DNA of 12,947 nt from Acidobacteriota bacterium. GTDB lineage: Bacteria > Acidobacteriota > Vicinamibacteria > Vicinamibacterales > 2-12-FULL-66-21. The stretch is from assembly GCA_013362195.1 (NCBI GenBank), contig JABFWM010000575.1, positions 1 to 12,947 of the forward strand, given 5' to 3'. The translations under genes and the position numbers were made by a program. Positions 7,593-12,947 of the stretch are shown here, piece after piece (the stretch's first letter is position 1; every line of letters begins with the position of its first letter). The notes under the pieces are model-generated. The model did not search any database. It had not been told where the DNA came from and worked only from the letters and a program-made list of their open reading frames with translations.

Positions 7593-8690
7593 GTGGCTGC
7601 CCCGCTCTTTCGCCGCATCCTCCACATCGACATGGACGCCTTCTATGCGTCCGTCGAGCAGCGCGACAAGCCGCACCTGCGCGGCAAGCCGGTCGCCGTC
7701 GGCGGCGACCCTGACAAGCGCGGCGTCGTCGCGGCCGCCAGCTACGAGGCGCGCGCCTTCGGCGTGCGCTCCGCGATCCCGATGGCGCGCGCGGTCCGCC
7801 TCTGTCGGGACCTGATCATCGTCCGCCCCGATTTCGCGCGCTACAAAGCCGCGTCGCAGCAGGTGTTCGACATCTTCAGGGCGGTCACGCCGCTCGTCGA
7901 GCCGCTGTCGCTCGACGAGGCATATCTCGACGTCACCGACAACACCTGGAACGAGCCGCTCGGGCGCGTGGTCGCCGGGCGGCTGAAGGCCGAGATTCGC
8001 GCCGCGACCGGCCTCACCGCGTCGGCGGGCGTCGCTCCCAACAAGTTCCTCGCGAAGATCGCCTCGGCGTGGCAGAAGCCGGACGGCCTCACGGTCATCG
8101 CGCCGTCGCGCGTCGAGTCGTTCCTCCAGAAACTGCCGGTCGACGCGCTGTGGGGCGTGGGGCCGGTGACCGCGGCACGTTTACGGGAACGCGGCATCGA
8201 GCGGCTCGTCGACGTGCGCACCGCCGACGCGGCGCTGCTGCGCGAGGCGCTCGGGAGCCAGGCGGATTGGCTGCGAAGGCTCGCCGACGGCATCGACGAT
8301 CGCCAGGTCCAGCCGAACCGCGAAGTGAAGTCGTCGGGAAGCGAGAACACCTACTCGCAGGACCTCACCGACATCCACGAGATCCGGCACGAAATCGACG
8401 AGATGGCGCGCGACGCCGCGGCGTGGCTGGAACGGAAGGAGCTGCTGTGCCGCACCGTGACCGTCAAGGTGCGCTACAGCGATTTCACGACGATCACCCG
8501 CAGTCACTCGAGGACGCCGGCCACGCGTGACGCGGACGACATCGCATTGCGCGCCGTCGCGCTGCTCGATCGCACCGAGGCCGCATCACGGGCGGTGCGG
8601 CTGCTCGGCGTCAGCGTGCACAACCTCGAGGATCCGGCCGCGCCGTTCTCGCCCGAGGATCCGCTGCTGCCGTTCGAGGACCACGAATGA
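7593..8690 (+). CDS. dinB: DNA polymerase IV (Y-family translesion polymerase)
   Basis: The 365-residue protein is a full-length Y-family polymerase that copies damaged DNA with low fidelity. Catalytic acids are visible at D13 in HIDMDAFYASVE and at D108/E109 in SLDEAYLDV. The steric-gate position is Y18. The YEARAFGVRSAIPMARA finger motif (51-67) and the SAGVAPNKFLAKIAS helix follow, then the thumb and the little-finger domain, which starts near SSGSENTYSQDL. The C-terminal DPLLPFED resembles a sliding-clamp binding motif. The frame is open far upstream over the divergent propeller gene. I chose GTG at 7593 because GAGG (7581-7584) lies 8 nt before it and homologues start just before this point. 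No damage-response operator is evident. Confidence 0.95.
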   Translation: MAAPLFRRILHIDMDAFYASVEQRDKPHLRGKPVAVGGDPDKRGVVAAASYEARAFGVRSAIPMARAVRLCRDLIIVRPDFARYKAASQQVFDIFRAVTPLVEPLSLDEAYLDVTDNTWNEPLGRVVAGRLKAEIRAATGLTASAGVAPNKFLAKIASAWQKPDGLTVIAPSRVESFLQKLPVDALWGVGPVTAARLRERGIERLVDVRTADAALLREALGSQADWLRRLADGIDDRQVQPNREVKSSGSENTYSQDLTDIHEIRHEIDEMARDAAAWLERKELLCRTVTVKVRYSDFTTITRSHSRTPATRDADDIALRAVALLDRTEAASRAVRLLGVSVHNLEDPAAPFSPEDPLLPFEDHE

Positions 8691-8694
8691 GCCA

Positions 8695-8823
8695 CCACGG
8701 ATGGACACGGATGACGCAGATCGTTCTCGTCTGATCCGTCGTACCGCTCAAGCGTCTGCTCTCATCCTTGCGGTACACGGAAAACTTCCCTTCTTATCCG
8801 TGTCCATCCGTGCGGATCCGTGG
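8695..8823. repeat. Nested inverted-repeat element between dinB and the NYN gene
   Basis: Outer arms CACGGATGGACACGGAT (8696-8712) and its exact complement (8796-8812) are 17 bp each and 83 bp apart. A second stem sits inside: GTACCGC (8741-8747) with GCGGTAC (8770-8776), extended by CCGT/ACGG (8736-8739 and 8777-8780) past a one-base bulge. The right arm consists of three 10-bp units starting ATCCGTG (8796, 8806, 8816). The element fills nearly all of the 142-bp gap between the convergent ends of dinB and the NYN gene. It resembles a small non-coding mobile unit or a folded 3'-end structure, and it may act as a two-way terminator, although no U-run is present. No open frame or transposase is inside it. 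Confidence 0.7.
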
Positions 8824-8832
8824 CGGGGCCCT

Positions 8833-10317
8833 TTACGACACGCCGGCGGTCGCCGGTGTCTTCTTGCGCGCCCGGCTCCGCGGCGCCTTCTTGTCGCGTG
8901 CGCCTTTCGCGGCCGCGCTCTTCGCTGCGCGCTTGCGGCGCGGCTTCGGCGCGGACTCGGGCGACGCCTGTTCATCGTCCAAGGGCGGCGCCTCGTCGAC
9001 GTCCACCGGCGGGGCGACCTCGACTTCCTGCACCACGTCGCCGTCGACCACCTCCGGCTCGCGCGCTTCGTCCTGCGGCGCGGGCGCGGTCTCCATCACC
9101 GACTCGGCGTGCCCTTCCTCGATGTCCGGCGTGTCTGCCGGCAGGTCGATCGGCTCGCCCTCGACCGGCTTCATGATGTTGCCCTGGAAGAAGCGCAGCA
9201 CGCCCTGGCGGTCGCGCTCCATCCGGAACAGCCCTTCGCGCTGCGCGGCGCGCAGGAGATCGTTCAGGCTCGCGAAGCCGAACCGGCGCTCGTCGAACGT
9301 GGGATCGACGTTGCGGAGGAACTGCTTCACCTGCCGGACGTCCATCGGCCAGCGCGGCGGGTTCTGCGCCGACTGGAACAGCCGCCGCACCTCGCGGATG
9401 CCGTCGGCGAGCCGCGGCTCCGCCGCCGGCCGGCCGTCCTGCGAACTCCGCTGACCGCGCGGCTCGCGCGGCTCCTGCGTGTCCTCGTGCCGCATCCCGG
9501 CATCGTGCGCCGGCTGCGCGTGCGCGGCGTGCCCGTTCTCTTTCAGTTCGACCAGCACGTTGCGCCCTGATTCGCGCAGAGTGACGTAGCCGGCGGTCGC
9601 GAGCTTCTGCGCAAAATCGCGGAAGCTGCTGACGCCGTAGGTGCGCTCCGAGAACGTCGAGTCGAGCTGCAGCAGCGTGCTCTTCAGCAGCCCGAGCTGC
9701 GGGGACACTTCGCGATCGCTCAGCACCTTCAGCGCGCGGCGGACGAGCGGCAGCACCTGCTCGATATTGGCCTGCGGCGGCGCCACGCCGCTCGGACGCG
9801 CGCCGCGGTCGCCGCGGCGCCCGCCAATCAGGTTCTCGTAGGCGATGAACTCGTGGCAATTGCGCTGCATCACCACGCTCGTGAACGCGCGCCCGCCGAC
9901 GATGAAGACCTGCTTGTCGTACTGCTTCAATTTCTCGACGAGCGACATGAAGTCGCTGTCGCCGCCGACGATGACGTAGGCGTTGATGTGCGCATGGGTG
10001 AAGGCCATCTCCAGCGCGTCGAGCGCCAGGTTCACGTCAGCGCCGTTCTTGTCCCCGCCAGGCGTGAGGTTTCGCTGCACCAGCTTCGTCGCGTGCTGGG
10101 TCAGCGAACGGCTGTAGTCGCCGGCGCGCGTCCAGTCCCCGTACGCCGTCTTCGACACCACCTCGCCGCGCTCCTTGAGCGCCTCGAGGACGACCCCGAC
10201 GTCGAACTGCGCGCTGAGCGTGCTCTTGACCCCGATCTCGATGTTGTCGAAGTCGATGAATACCGCAATCTTCAAACGTGTGTCTGCCAAACCGTTCTTG
10301 CAATCCCTTCCGGCCAT
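8833..10317 (-). CDS. NYN-domain (LabA/MARF1-like) putative RNA endonuclease with two LOTUS domains
   Basis: The 494-residue protein starts with a NYN/PIN-like nuclease fold (about 16-165). It carries the acidic residues D22 and D24 in VFIDFDN, D94 in KNGADVNLALD, and D120/D122 in IVGGDSDF, which would bind the catalytic metal. Two OST-HTH/LOTUS domains follow, at about 184-258 (RTYGVSSFRDFAQKL) and 304-378 (RRFGFASLNDLLRAA), separated by a charged linker. LOTUS domains bind RNA, including G-rich RNA. Residues 388-455 are strongly acidic and 456-490 are strongly basic (KPRRKRAAKSAAAKGARDKK). The likely role is cleavage or turnover of RNA; the target is unknown. The ATG at 10317 has no ribosome site; a TTG at 10290, giving (M)ADTRLKIAVF, is a credible alternative and fits homologues as I remember them. 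It lies 138 bp downstream of the cyclophilin gene on the same strand. Confidence 0.87.
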   Translation of the reverse strand: MAGRDCKNGLADTRLKIAVFIDFDNIEIGVKSTLSAQFDVGVVLEALKERGEVVSKTAYGDWTRAGDYSRSLTQHATKLVQRNLTPGGDKNGADVNLALDALEMAFTHAHINAYVIVGGDSDFMSLVEKLKQYDKQVFIVGGRAFTSVVMQRNCHEFIAYENLIGGRRGDRGARPSGVAPPQANIEQVLPLVRRALKVLSDREVSPQLGLLKSTLLQLDSTFSERTYGVSSFRDFAQKLATAGYVTLRESGRNVLVELKENGHAAHAQPAHDAGMRHEDTQEPREPRGQRSSQDGRPAAEPRLADGIREVRRLFQSAQNPPRWPMDVRQVKQFLRNVDPTFDERRFGFASLNDLLRAAQREGLFRMERDRQGVLRFFQGNIMKPVEGEPIDLPADTPDIEEGHAESVMETAPAPQDEAREPEVVDGDVVQEVEVAPPVDVDEAPPLDDEQASPESAPKPRRKRAAKSAAAKGARDKKAPRSRARKKTPATAGVS

Positions 10318-10331
10318 TCGGCCAAGACGTC

Positions 10332-10337
10332 ATTATC
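10332..10337 (-). promoter_or_regulatory. Possible -10 box of the NYN gene
   Basis: GATAAT on the minus strand matches five of six consensus bases and lies 14 nt before the ATG at 10317. A transcript from it would have a leader of about 8 nt to the ATG, or about 35 nt to the alternative TTG at 10290. No -35 hexamer is seen at 16-18 bp. It suggests that the gene does not depend only on read-through from the cyclophilin gene. Confidence 0.3.
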
Positions 10338-10437
10338 GCACCGCGGCGGGTTCGGGGCCGTCCCAAGGCTGAGCTCGTCCCGGCGCACGCCTCCGCACCA
10401 CCGATGGGCCCGAATTCGCTCTTCCGCCGTTGTATTC

Positions 10438-10455
10438 ATCCGTGTCCATCCGTGG
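10438..10455. repeat. Single arm of the ATCCGTG repeat family after the cyclophilin stop
   Basis: ATCCGTGTCCATCCGTG (10438-10454) is identical to the right arm of the 8695-8823 element and contains two of its 10-bp units. It directly touches the stop codon (10456-10458) of the double-cyclophilin gene. No inverted partner is seen in the rest of the gap (10318-10437), which holds nothing else that I recognise apart from the -10 candidate. Confidence 0.75.
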
Positions 10456-11571
10456 TCACTTCGTCACGCGAACGGCCTTCAGCACGATGGGCGTGATCGG
10501 AGTTTCCCCATTGACGGCCGTGGCTTCGATCCGCTCGACCACGTCGAGGCCGTCGATCACGCGGCCGAACACCGTGTACTTCCCGTCGAGCGACGGCGCG
10601 TCGGCGGTCACGATGAAGAACGACGTCGTCGCACTTGCCGGATCGTCGCCGCGCGCCATCGACACGATCCCCTTGACGTGGCGCACGTCGTTGAACTCCG
10701 GCGCCAGCGCGTGCACCAGCTTCTGCTGCTGCTCGGTGAGCGGCCCTCTCGTATTCAGCGATCCCGTCTGCACGACGAACCCGCGGACGATGCGGTGGAA
10801 CGCCGTGCCGTCGAACACCCCGGCGTCGGCGAGCCGCAGGAAGGTGCGCACGTGCTCCGGCGCCTTGTCAGGCATGAAGCCGATCGTGATGGCGCCGGCA
10901 CTCGTCTCGAGCACCGCGCGATAGGCGGCGAGCTGCTCGGGCGTCTCGCTCGAGAATGGCAGCGCCGCGGGCGGCGGCGTGTCGCGAATCGTGACCGCGG
11001 TGATCTCGACGCGATCGATCGGCGCGCCGTTGCTGCCGGCCGGCACCGTCGAGATCCTCTGCGCGACGTCGGACCCCTCGCTCACGCGCCCGAAGATCGT
11101 GTACTGCCCGGCGAGCGCCGGCTGATCGGTCACGCAGATGAAGAACTGCGCGCCCGCGCTGTCCGGCTGTCCCGGACGAATCACCGCGGCAACCGCGCCG
11201 CGCGTGAACGGCTCCGCGCTGTGCTCCGCACGCAGCACGCCGAGCCCGCCGGTGCCGTACTGTGCCGCCTTCGAGCGGTCCTTCGAGATCGGATCGCCCC
11301 CCTGGACGATGCCGTTCGCGATGACGCGATGGAACACCGTTCCGTTGTAGGCGCCCGCGCGCGCGAGCGTGATGAAGTAGCCCACGTGATTCGGCGCGAG
11401 ATCCGGCCTGAGGTCGATGACCATCGTGCCCGCCGCCGTCTCGATGACCGCCTGCTTGCCGCTCATGTCCGCGATCGACAGATCCGTCCTGAAGGGCGCG
11501 GCCGCGGTGGAACGGCGGGTTGGCGCCTGCGGCGCCGCGAGAAGAGCCGAGAGCAAAAGCGTGAACCACAT
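10456..11571 (-). CDS. Exported peptidyl-prolyl isomerase with two cyclophilin domains
   Basis: The 371-residue protein has a short signal peptide (MWFTLLLSALLAAPQAP), so it probably works in the periplasm or envelope as a cis-trans prolyl isomerase. Domain 1 (about 41-196) has FHRVIANGIVQGG (80-92) and AGAQFFI (139-145). Domain 2 (about 219-368) has FHRIVRGFVVQTG (258-270) and TTSFFIV (315-321). Both keep the catalytic arginine (R82, R260). By alignment to human cyclophilin A, domain 1 has Gly (G87) where F60 is expected, and domain 2 has Ser (S317) where Q111 of the QFF motif is expected. The domains have therefore diverged at different pocket positions, and one may have become a binding module. 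The start is ATG at 11569-11571, with AGG 5 nt upstream and a consensus -10 box. The gene is first in a possible unit with the NYN gene. Confidence 0.93.
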   Translation of the reverse strand: MWFTLLLSALLAAPQAPTRRSTAAAPFRTDLSIADMSGKQAVIETAAGTMVIDLRPDLAPNHVGYFITLARAGAYNGTVFHRVIANGIVQGGDPISKDRSKAAQYGTGGLGVLRAEHSAEPFTRGAVAAVIRPGQPDSAGAQFFICVTDQPALAGQYTIFGRVSEGSDVAQRISTVPAGSNGAPIDRVEITAVTIRDTPPPAALPFSSETPEQLAAYRAVLETSAGAITIGFMPDKAPEHVRTFLRLADAGVFDGTAFHRIVRGFVVQTGSLNTRGPLTEQQQKLVHALAPEFNDVRHVKGIVSMARGDDPASATTSFFIVTADAPSLDGKYTVFGRVIDGLDVVERIEATAVNGETPITPIVLKAVRVTK

Positions 11572-11582
11572 GTGGACCTGTG

Positions 11583-11611
11583 ATTATAGGCATCGCCGGC
11601 GCGCCTGCCAG
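11583..11611 (-). promoter_or_regulatory. Promoter of the double-cyclophilin gene
   Basis: On the minus strand a perfect TATAAT (11583-11588) lies 17 bp downstream of CTGGCA (11606-11611), which matches TTGACA at four of six positions. The predicted start of transcription, near 11576, leaves only about 4-5 nt before the ATG. The messenger would be almost leaderless, with the AGG ribosome site right at its 5' end. Confidence 0.6.
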
Positions 11612-11639
11612 GATCGTCAGCGCGCGCTCGACTTCGTAA

Positions 11640-11668
11640 TGCGCCGGCCGTGGTCTCGAACCGGCGCA
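11640..11668. other. Hairpin in the intergenic region before the LGQ-domain gene
   Basis: TGCGCCGG (11640-11647) and CCGGCGCA (11661-11668) form a perfect 8-bp GC-rich stem with a 13-nt loop. It lies in the 202-bp divergent gap between the cyclophilin gene and the LGQ-domain gene (11572-11773). The loop read on the minus strand includes TTCGAGACC, like a tRNA T-loop, but no complete tRNA folds here. Further GC-rich partial palindromes lie at 11702-11721. Apart from the cyclophilin promoter I see no coding signal in the gap. Confidence 0.4.
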
Positions 11669-11744
11669 CCGCCGCAAAGCCCTCGGTCCGCTGGATTAGT
11701 GGCCGGCCGCTCGGCGCCGGCACATCACTTGCCGGTCAGCATGC

Positions 11745-11768
11745 GGGTGGCGCTCCGCCCGAGGAGGA
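11745..11768 (+). promoter_or_regulatory. Hairpin and strong ribosome binding site of the LGQ-domain gene
   Basis: GGGTGG (11745-11750) can pair with CCGCCC (11755-11760), including one G-U pair, around a 4-nt loop. The very strong Shine-Dalgarno GAGGAGGA (11761-11768) follows immediately, 5 nt before the ATG at 11774. The ribosome site decides the start, because the open frame extends far upstream. The hairpin ends exactly where the ribosome site begins, so it would leave it accessible rather than hide it. Confidence 0.6.
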
Positions 11769-11773
11769 TTCCC

Positions 11774-12658
11774 ATGTCCCGCTCCGCACGCGCGATTGCC
11801 GCGTCGGCCGCACTGCTGTTCTCGCTTCATATGGTGTCGCTCCAGGGTCAGAAGGGCCCCGGCGCGGCCCCGAATACGACGCCGAAGCTACCCGCCGCGA
11901 AAGCGCCTGCGGGGAAGCCCGCCGCCGCGACGCCCGCGCAGCCGTCGTCGGCCGCAGCCGCCAGGCCGATGACGCCGACGAAGAGCACGTCGACGACAGC
12001 CACGAAGCCCGCCGGACACAAATCGGCCAAACCGTCCGCACCGTCCACCCCAAAACACGCATCATCGAAGACCGGCAAGAAGGACGCGGCCGTCGAGGCC
12101 GCGGCGAAGAAGCCGGCCGCCAGGGGCGACGCGAAAACGGCCTCGCCAAAGGATCCGAAGAAGCCGGCGCACGCGAGACCAGCGAGCACGGCGGCGCCCG
12201 TGGCCGCGGCGCCGCTGACCCCGTTGACGCCCGTGCAGGAGAAGCTGCAGAAGAACACGAACCTTGCCGGCAAGCTGCAGGCGCGTCTGCCCGCGGGCAC
12301 GAACCTGCTGGACGCCGCCGACGGGTTCGGCACGCTCGGCCAGTTCGTCGCGGCCGTGAACGTGTCCGCCAACCTCAAGATCCCGTTCGAGAAGGTCAAG
12401 ACCGACGTCGTCACCCGGAAAATGAGCCTCGGGCAGGCGATTCACGATCTGCGGCCCGTGAGCAGCGCGGCCGTCGAGGCGCAGCGCGCGGAGTACGAAG
12501 CGCAAGGGATGATCGCCCGGACCGAGCAGGAGCACACGACGTCGCTGAGCGCGACCGCGACGGCCCCGGCCTCCCCGACGGCGACGAAGAAGACCATCGC
12601 GGCCACCGCGCAGCCGCGCAAGTCGAGTCGCAAGACGTCCGCGACGGGCGGCCTGTAG
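11774..12658 (+). CDS. Secreted low-complexity protein with a C-terminal 'LGQ' domain of unknown function
   Basis: The 294-residue protein begins with a signal peptide (about 1-25, hydrophobic core SAALLFSLHMVSL). A long Ala/Pro/Lys/Thr/Ser-rich, highly basic stretch follows (about 27-145), probably disordered. Residues 148-228 form the only ordered-looking part: LTPLTPVQEKLQKNTNLAGK (148-167), RLPAGTNLLDAADGFGTLGQ (171-190), FVAAVNVSANLKIPFEKVK (191-209), then MSLGQAIHDLRP (217-228). I recall this pattern from uncharacterised exported proteins of Acidobacteria and do not know a function. The tail (230-294) is again low-complexity and basic. GAGGAGGA 5 nt upstream fixes the ATG at 11774. The lysine-rich linker could bind a polyanion such as cell-wall polymer or nucleic acid; this is inference. 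The stop is followed after 8 nt by a palindrome. Confidence 0.8.
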   Translation: MSRSARAIAASAALLFSLHMVSLQGQKGPGAAPNTTPKLPAAKAPAGKPAAATPAQPSSAAAARPMTPTKSTSTTATKPAGHKSAKPSAPSTPKHASSKTGKKDAAVEAAAKKPAARGDAKTASPKDPKKPAHARPASTAAPVAAAPLTPLTPVQEKLQKNTNLAGKLQARLPAGTNLLDAADGFGTLGQFVAAVNVSANLKIPFEKVKTDVVTRKMSLGQAIHDLRPVSSAAVEAQRAEYEAQGMIARTEQEHTTSLSATATAPASPTATKKTIAATAQPRKSSRKTSATGGL

Positions 12659-12666
12659 TCCGATGC

Positions 12667-12690
12667 GGCGGGTCTGAAGACCCGCCCTAC
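12667..12690. repeat. Dispersed palindromic unit, copy 2 (GGCGGGTCT/AGACCCGCC)
   Basis: This unit is identical over 24 bp to copy 1 at 123-146, about 12.5 kb away, with arms at 12667-12675 and 12678-12686. It starts 8 nt after the stop of the LGQ-domain gene. The CTAC side points away from that gene, whereas in copy 1 it points towards the glnN stop, so the units sit in opposite orientations relative to their genes. Confidence 0.8.
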
Positions 12691-12738
12691 GTGGCAGGTA
12701 GACGGGCACGATAGCGACACCTCGCAGACATGCTCGCC

Positions 12739-12760
12739 GGCCGGGTCTCCGGACCCGGCC
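12739..12760. repeat. Variant palindromic unit (GGCCGGGTC/GACCCGGCC)
   Basis: Arms GGCCGGGTC (12739-12747) and GACCCGGCC (12752-12760) form a 9-bp stem with loop TCCG. The GGGTC/GACCC core is shared with the units at 123-146 and 12667-12690, so it looks like a sister variant of the same family. It ends 1 nt from the stop codon (12762-12764) of the membrane protein gene. With copy 2 it forms a tandem pair between convergent gene ends (12659-12761). Confidence 0.65.
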
Positions 12761-12761
12761 C

Positions 12762-12947
12762 TCAGAACAACGGCAGCACCCACAGCGACGGAATCACGTG
12801 CAGGTTGCCGAGCACGAACCACGGCCAGAACCGCGACGGGCGCGTCTCGCCCGCGAGCAGCACGTTGAACCCGATCGTCATCGGCAGCAGCACCCGCGTG
12901 ATCGCGCCGGTCGACGGCGTCCATAGCACCTGATCGAGCACCAGCAT
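12762..12947 (-). CDS. C-terminal end of a membrane protein (partial)
   Basis: At least 61 codons read into this gene, and the window edge happens to fall on a Met codon, which need not be the true start. The residues form two hydrophobic segments, around ITRVLLPMTIGFNVLLA and FWPWFVLGNLHVIPSLWVLP, separated by a short charged loop (GETRPSR). This looks like the end of a polytopic inner-membrane protein. The RVLLPMTIGFN stretch is faintly like the ends of polyprenyl-linked glycosyltransferases (GT87 type), but that is a weak guess. The stop abuts a palindromic unit. Confidence 0.6.
   Translation of the reverse strand: MLVLDQVLWTPSTGAITRVLLPMTIGFNVLLAGETRPSRFWPWFVLGNLHVIPSLWVLPLF

Noticed and set aside
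8695..8823. A CRISPR array, suggested by the repeated ATCCGTG units
   Set aside because: The units are 10 bp apart with no spacer-sized gaps, the arms are inverted rather than direct, and no cas gene is present.
11640..11728. A tRNA-like segment on the minus strand (TTCGAGACC loop, GTGCCGG/CCGGCGC acceptor-like pairing)
   Set aside because: The T-stem has only two good pairs, no anticodon arm with a 7-nt loop and U33 can be drawn, and the pairing is explained by the simple hairpin at 11640-11668.
11417..11773. An upstream extension of the LGQ-domain protein
   Set aside because: It overlaps the cyclophilin gene antisense, and the GAGGAGGA site with a signal peptide fixes the start at 11774.

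Overview
The window is GC-rich bacterial chromosome in which long open frames occur on both strands because of strong G/C preference at third codon positions. The gene set is a type III glutamine synthetase, a stand-alone PadR regulator, a large secreted Asp-box (BNR) propeller protein, a DUF1684 lipoprotein-like/secreted protein, and a secreted Ala/Pro/Lys/Thr-rich protein with a C-terminal 'LGQ' domain. From memory of such gene families, this fits Acidobacteriota, probably class Vicinamibacteria. No rRNA or marker gene is present, so the placement is an inference. I see no plasmid, phage, CRISPR or insertion-sequence genes.

Layout: 1-28 is the first codons of an unidentified gene (minus). 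83-146 holds an intrinsic terminator and a dispersed palindrome. 158-2347 is glnN (minus), divergent from padR (2482-2829, plus). A DUF457/YdjM-like membrane protein (2955-3590, minus) is divergent from a DUF1684 secreted protein (3614-4492, plus) with only 23 bp between them. Next come the 997-residue Asp-box propeller protein (4523-7516, minus) and, divergent from it, DNA polymerase IV dinB (7593-8690, plus). A nested inverted-repeat element (8695-8823) separates dinB from a convergent NYN-LOTUS-LOTUS RNA-nuclease-like gene (8833-10317, minus). Upstream of that, on the same strand, is an exported protein with two cyclophilin domains (10456-11571). The last part has the 'LGQ'-domain secreted protein (11774-12658, plus), two more palindromes, and the C-terminal end of a membrane protein (12762-12947, minus).

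Functionally the window looks like ordinary housekeeping and accessory genes in short transcription units rather than one operon: nitrogen assimilation (GlnN), translesion synthesis (DinB), envelope folding (double cyclophilin) and several exported proteins. The points most worth attention are the NYN protein, which pairs a nuclease fold with two LOTUS RNA-binding domains and an acidic-then-basic tail; three families of short palindromic repeats, two of them placed within about 1-20 bp of stop codons; and several genes whose -10 box lies so close to the start codon that the transcript should be leaderless or nearly so. I found no clearly new multi-gene system.
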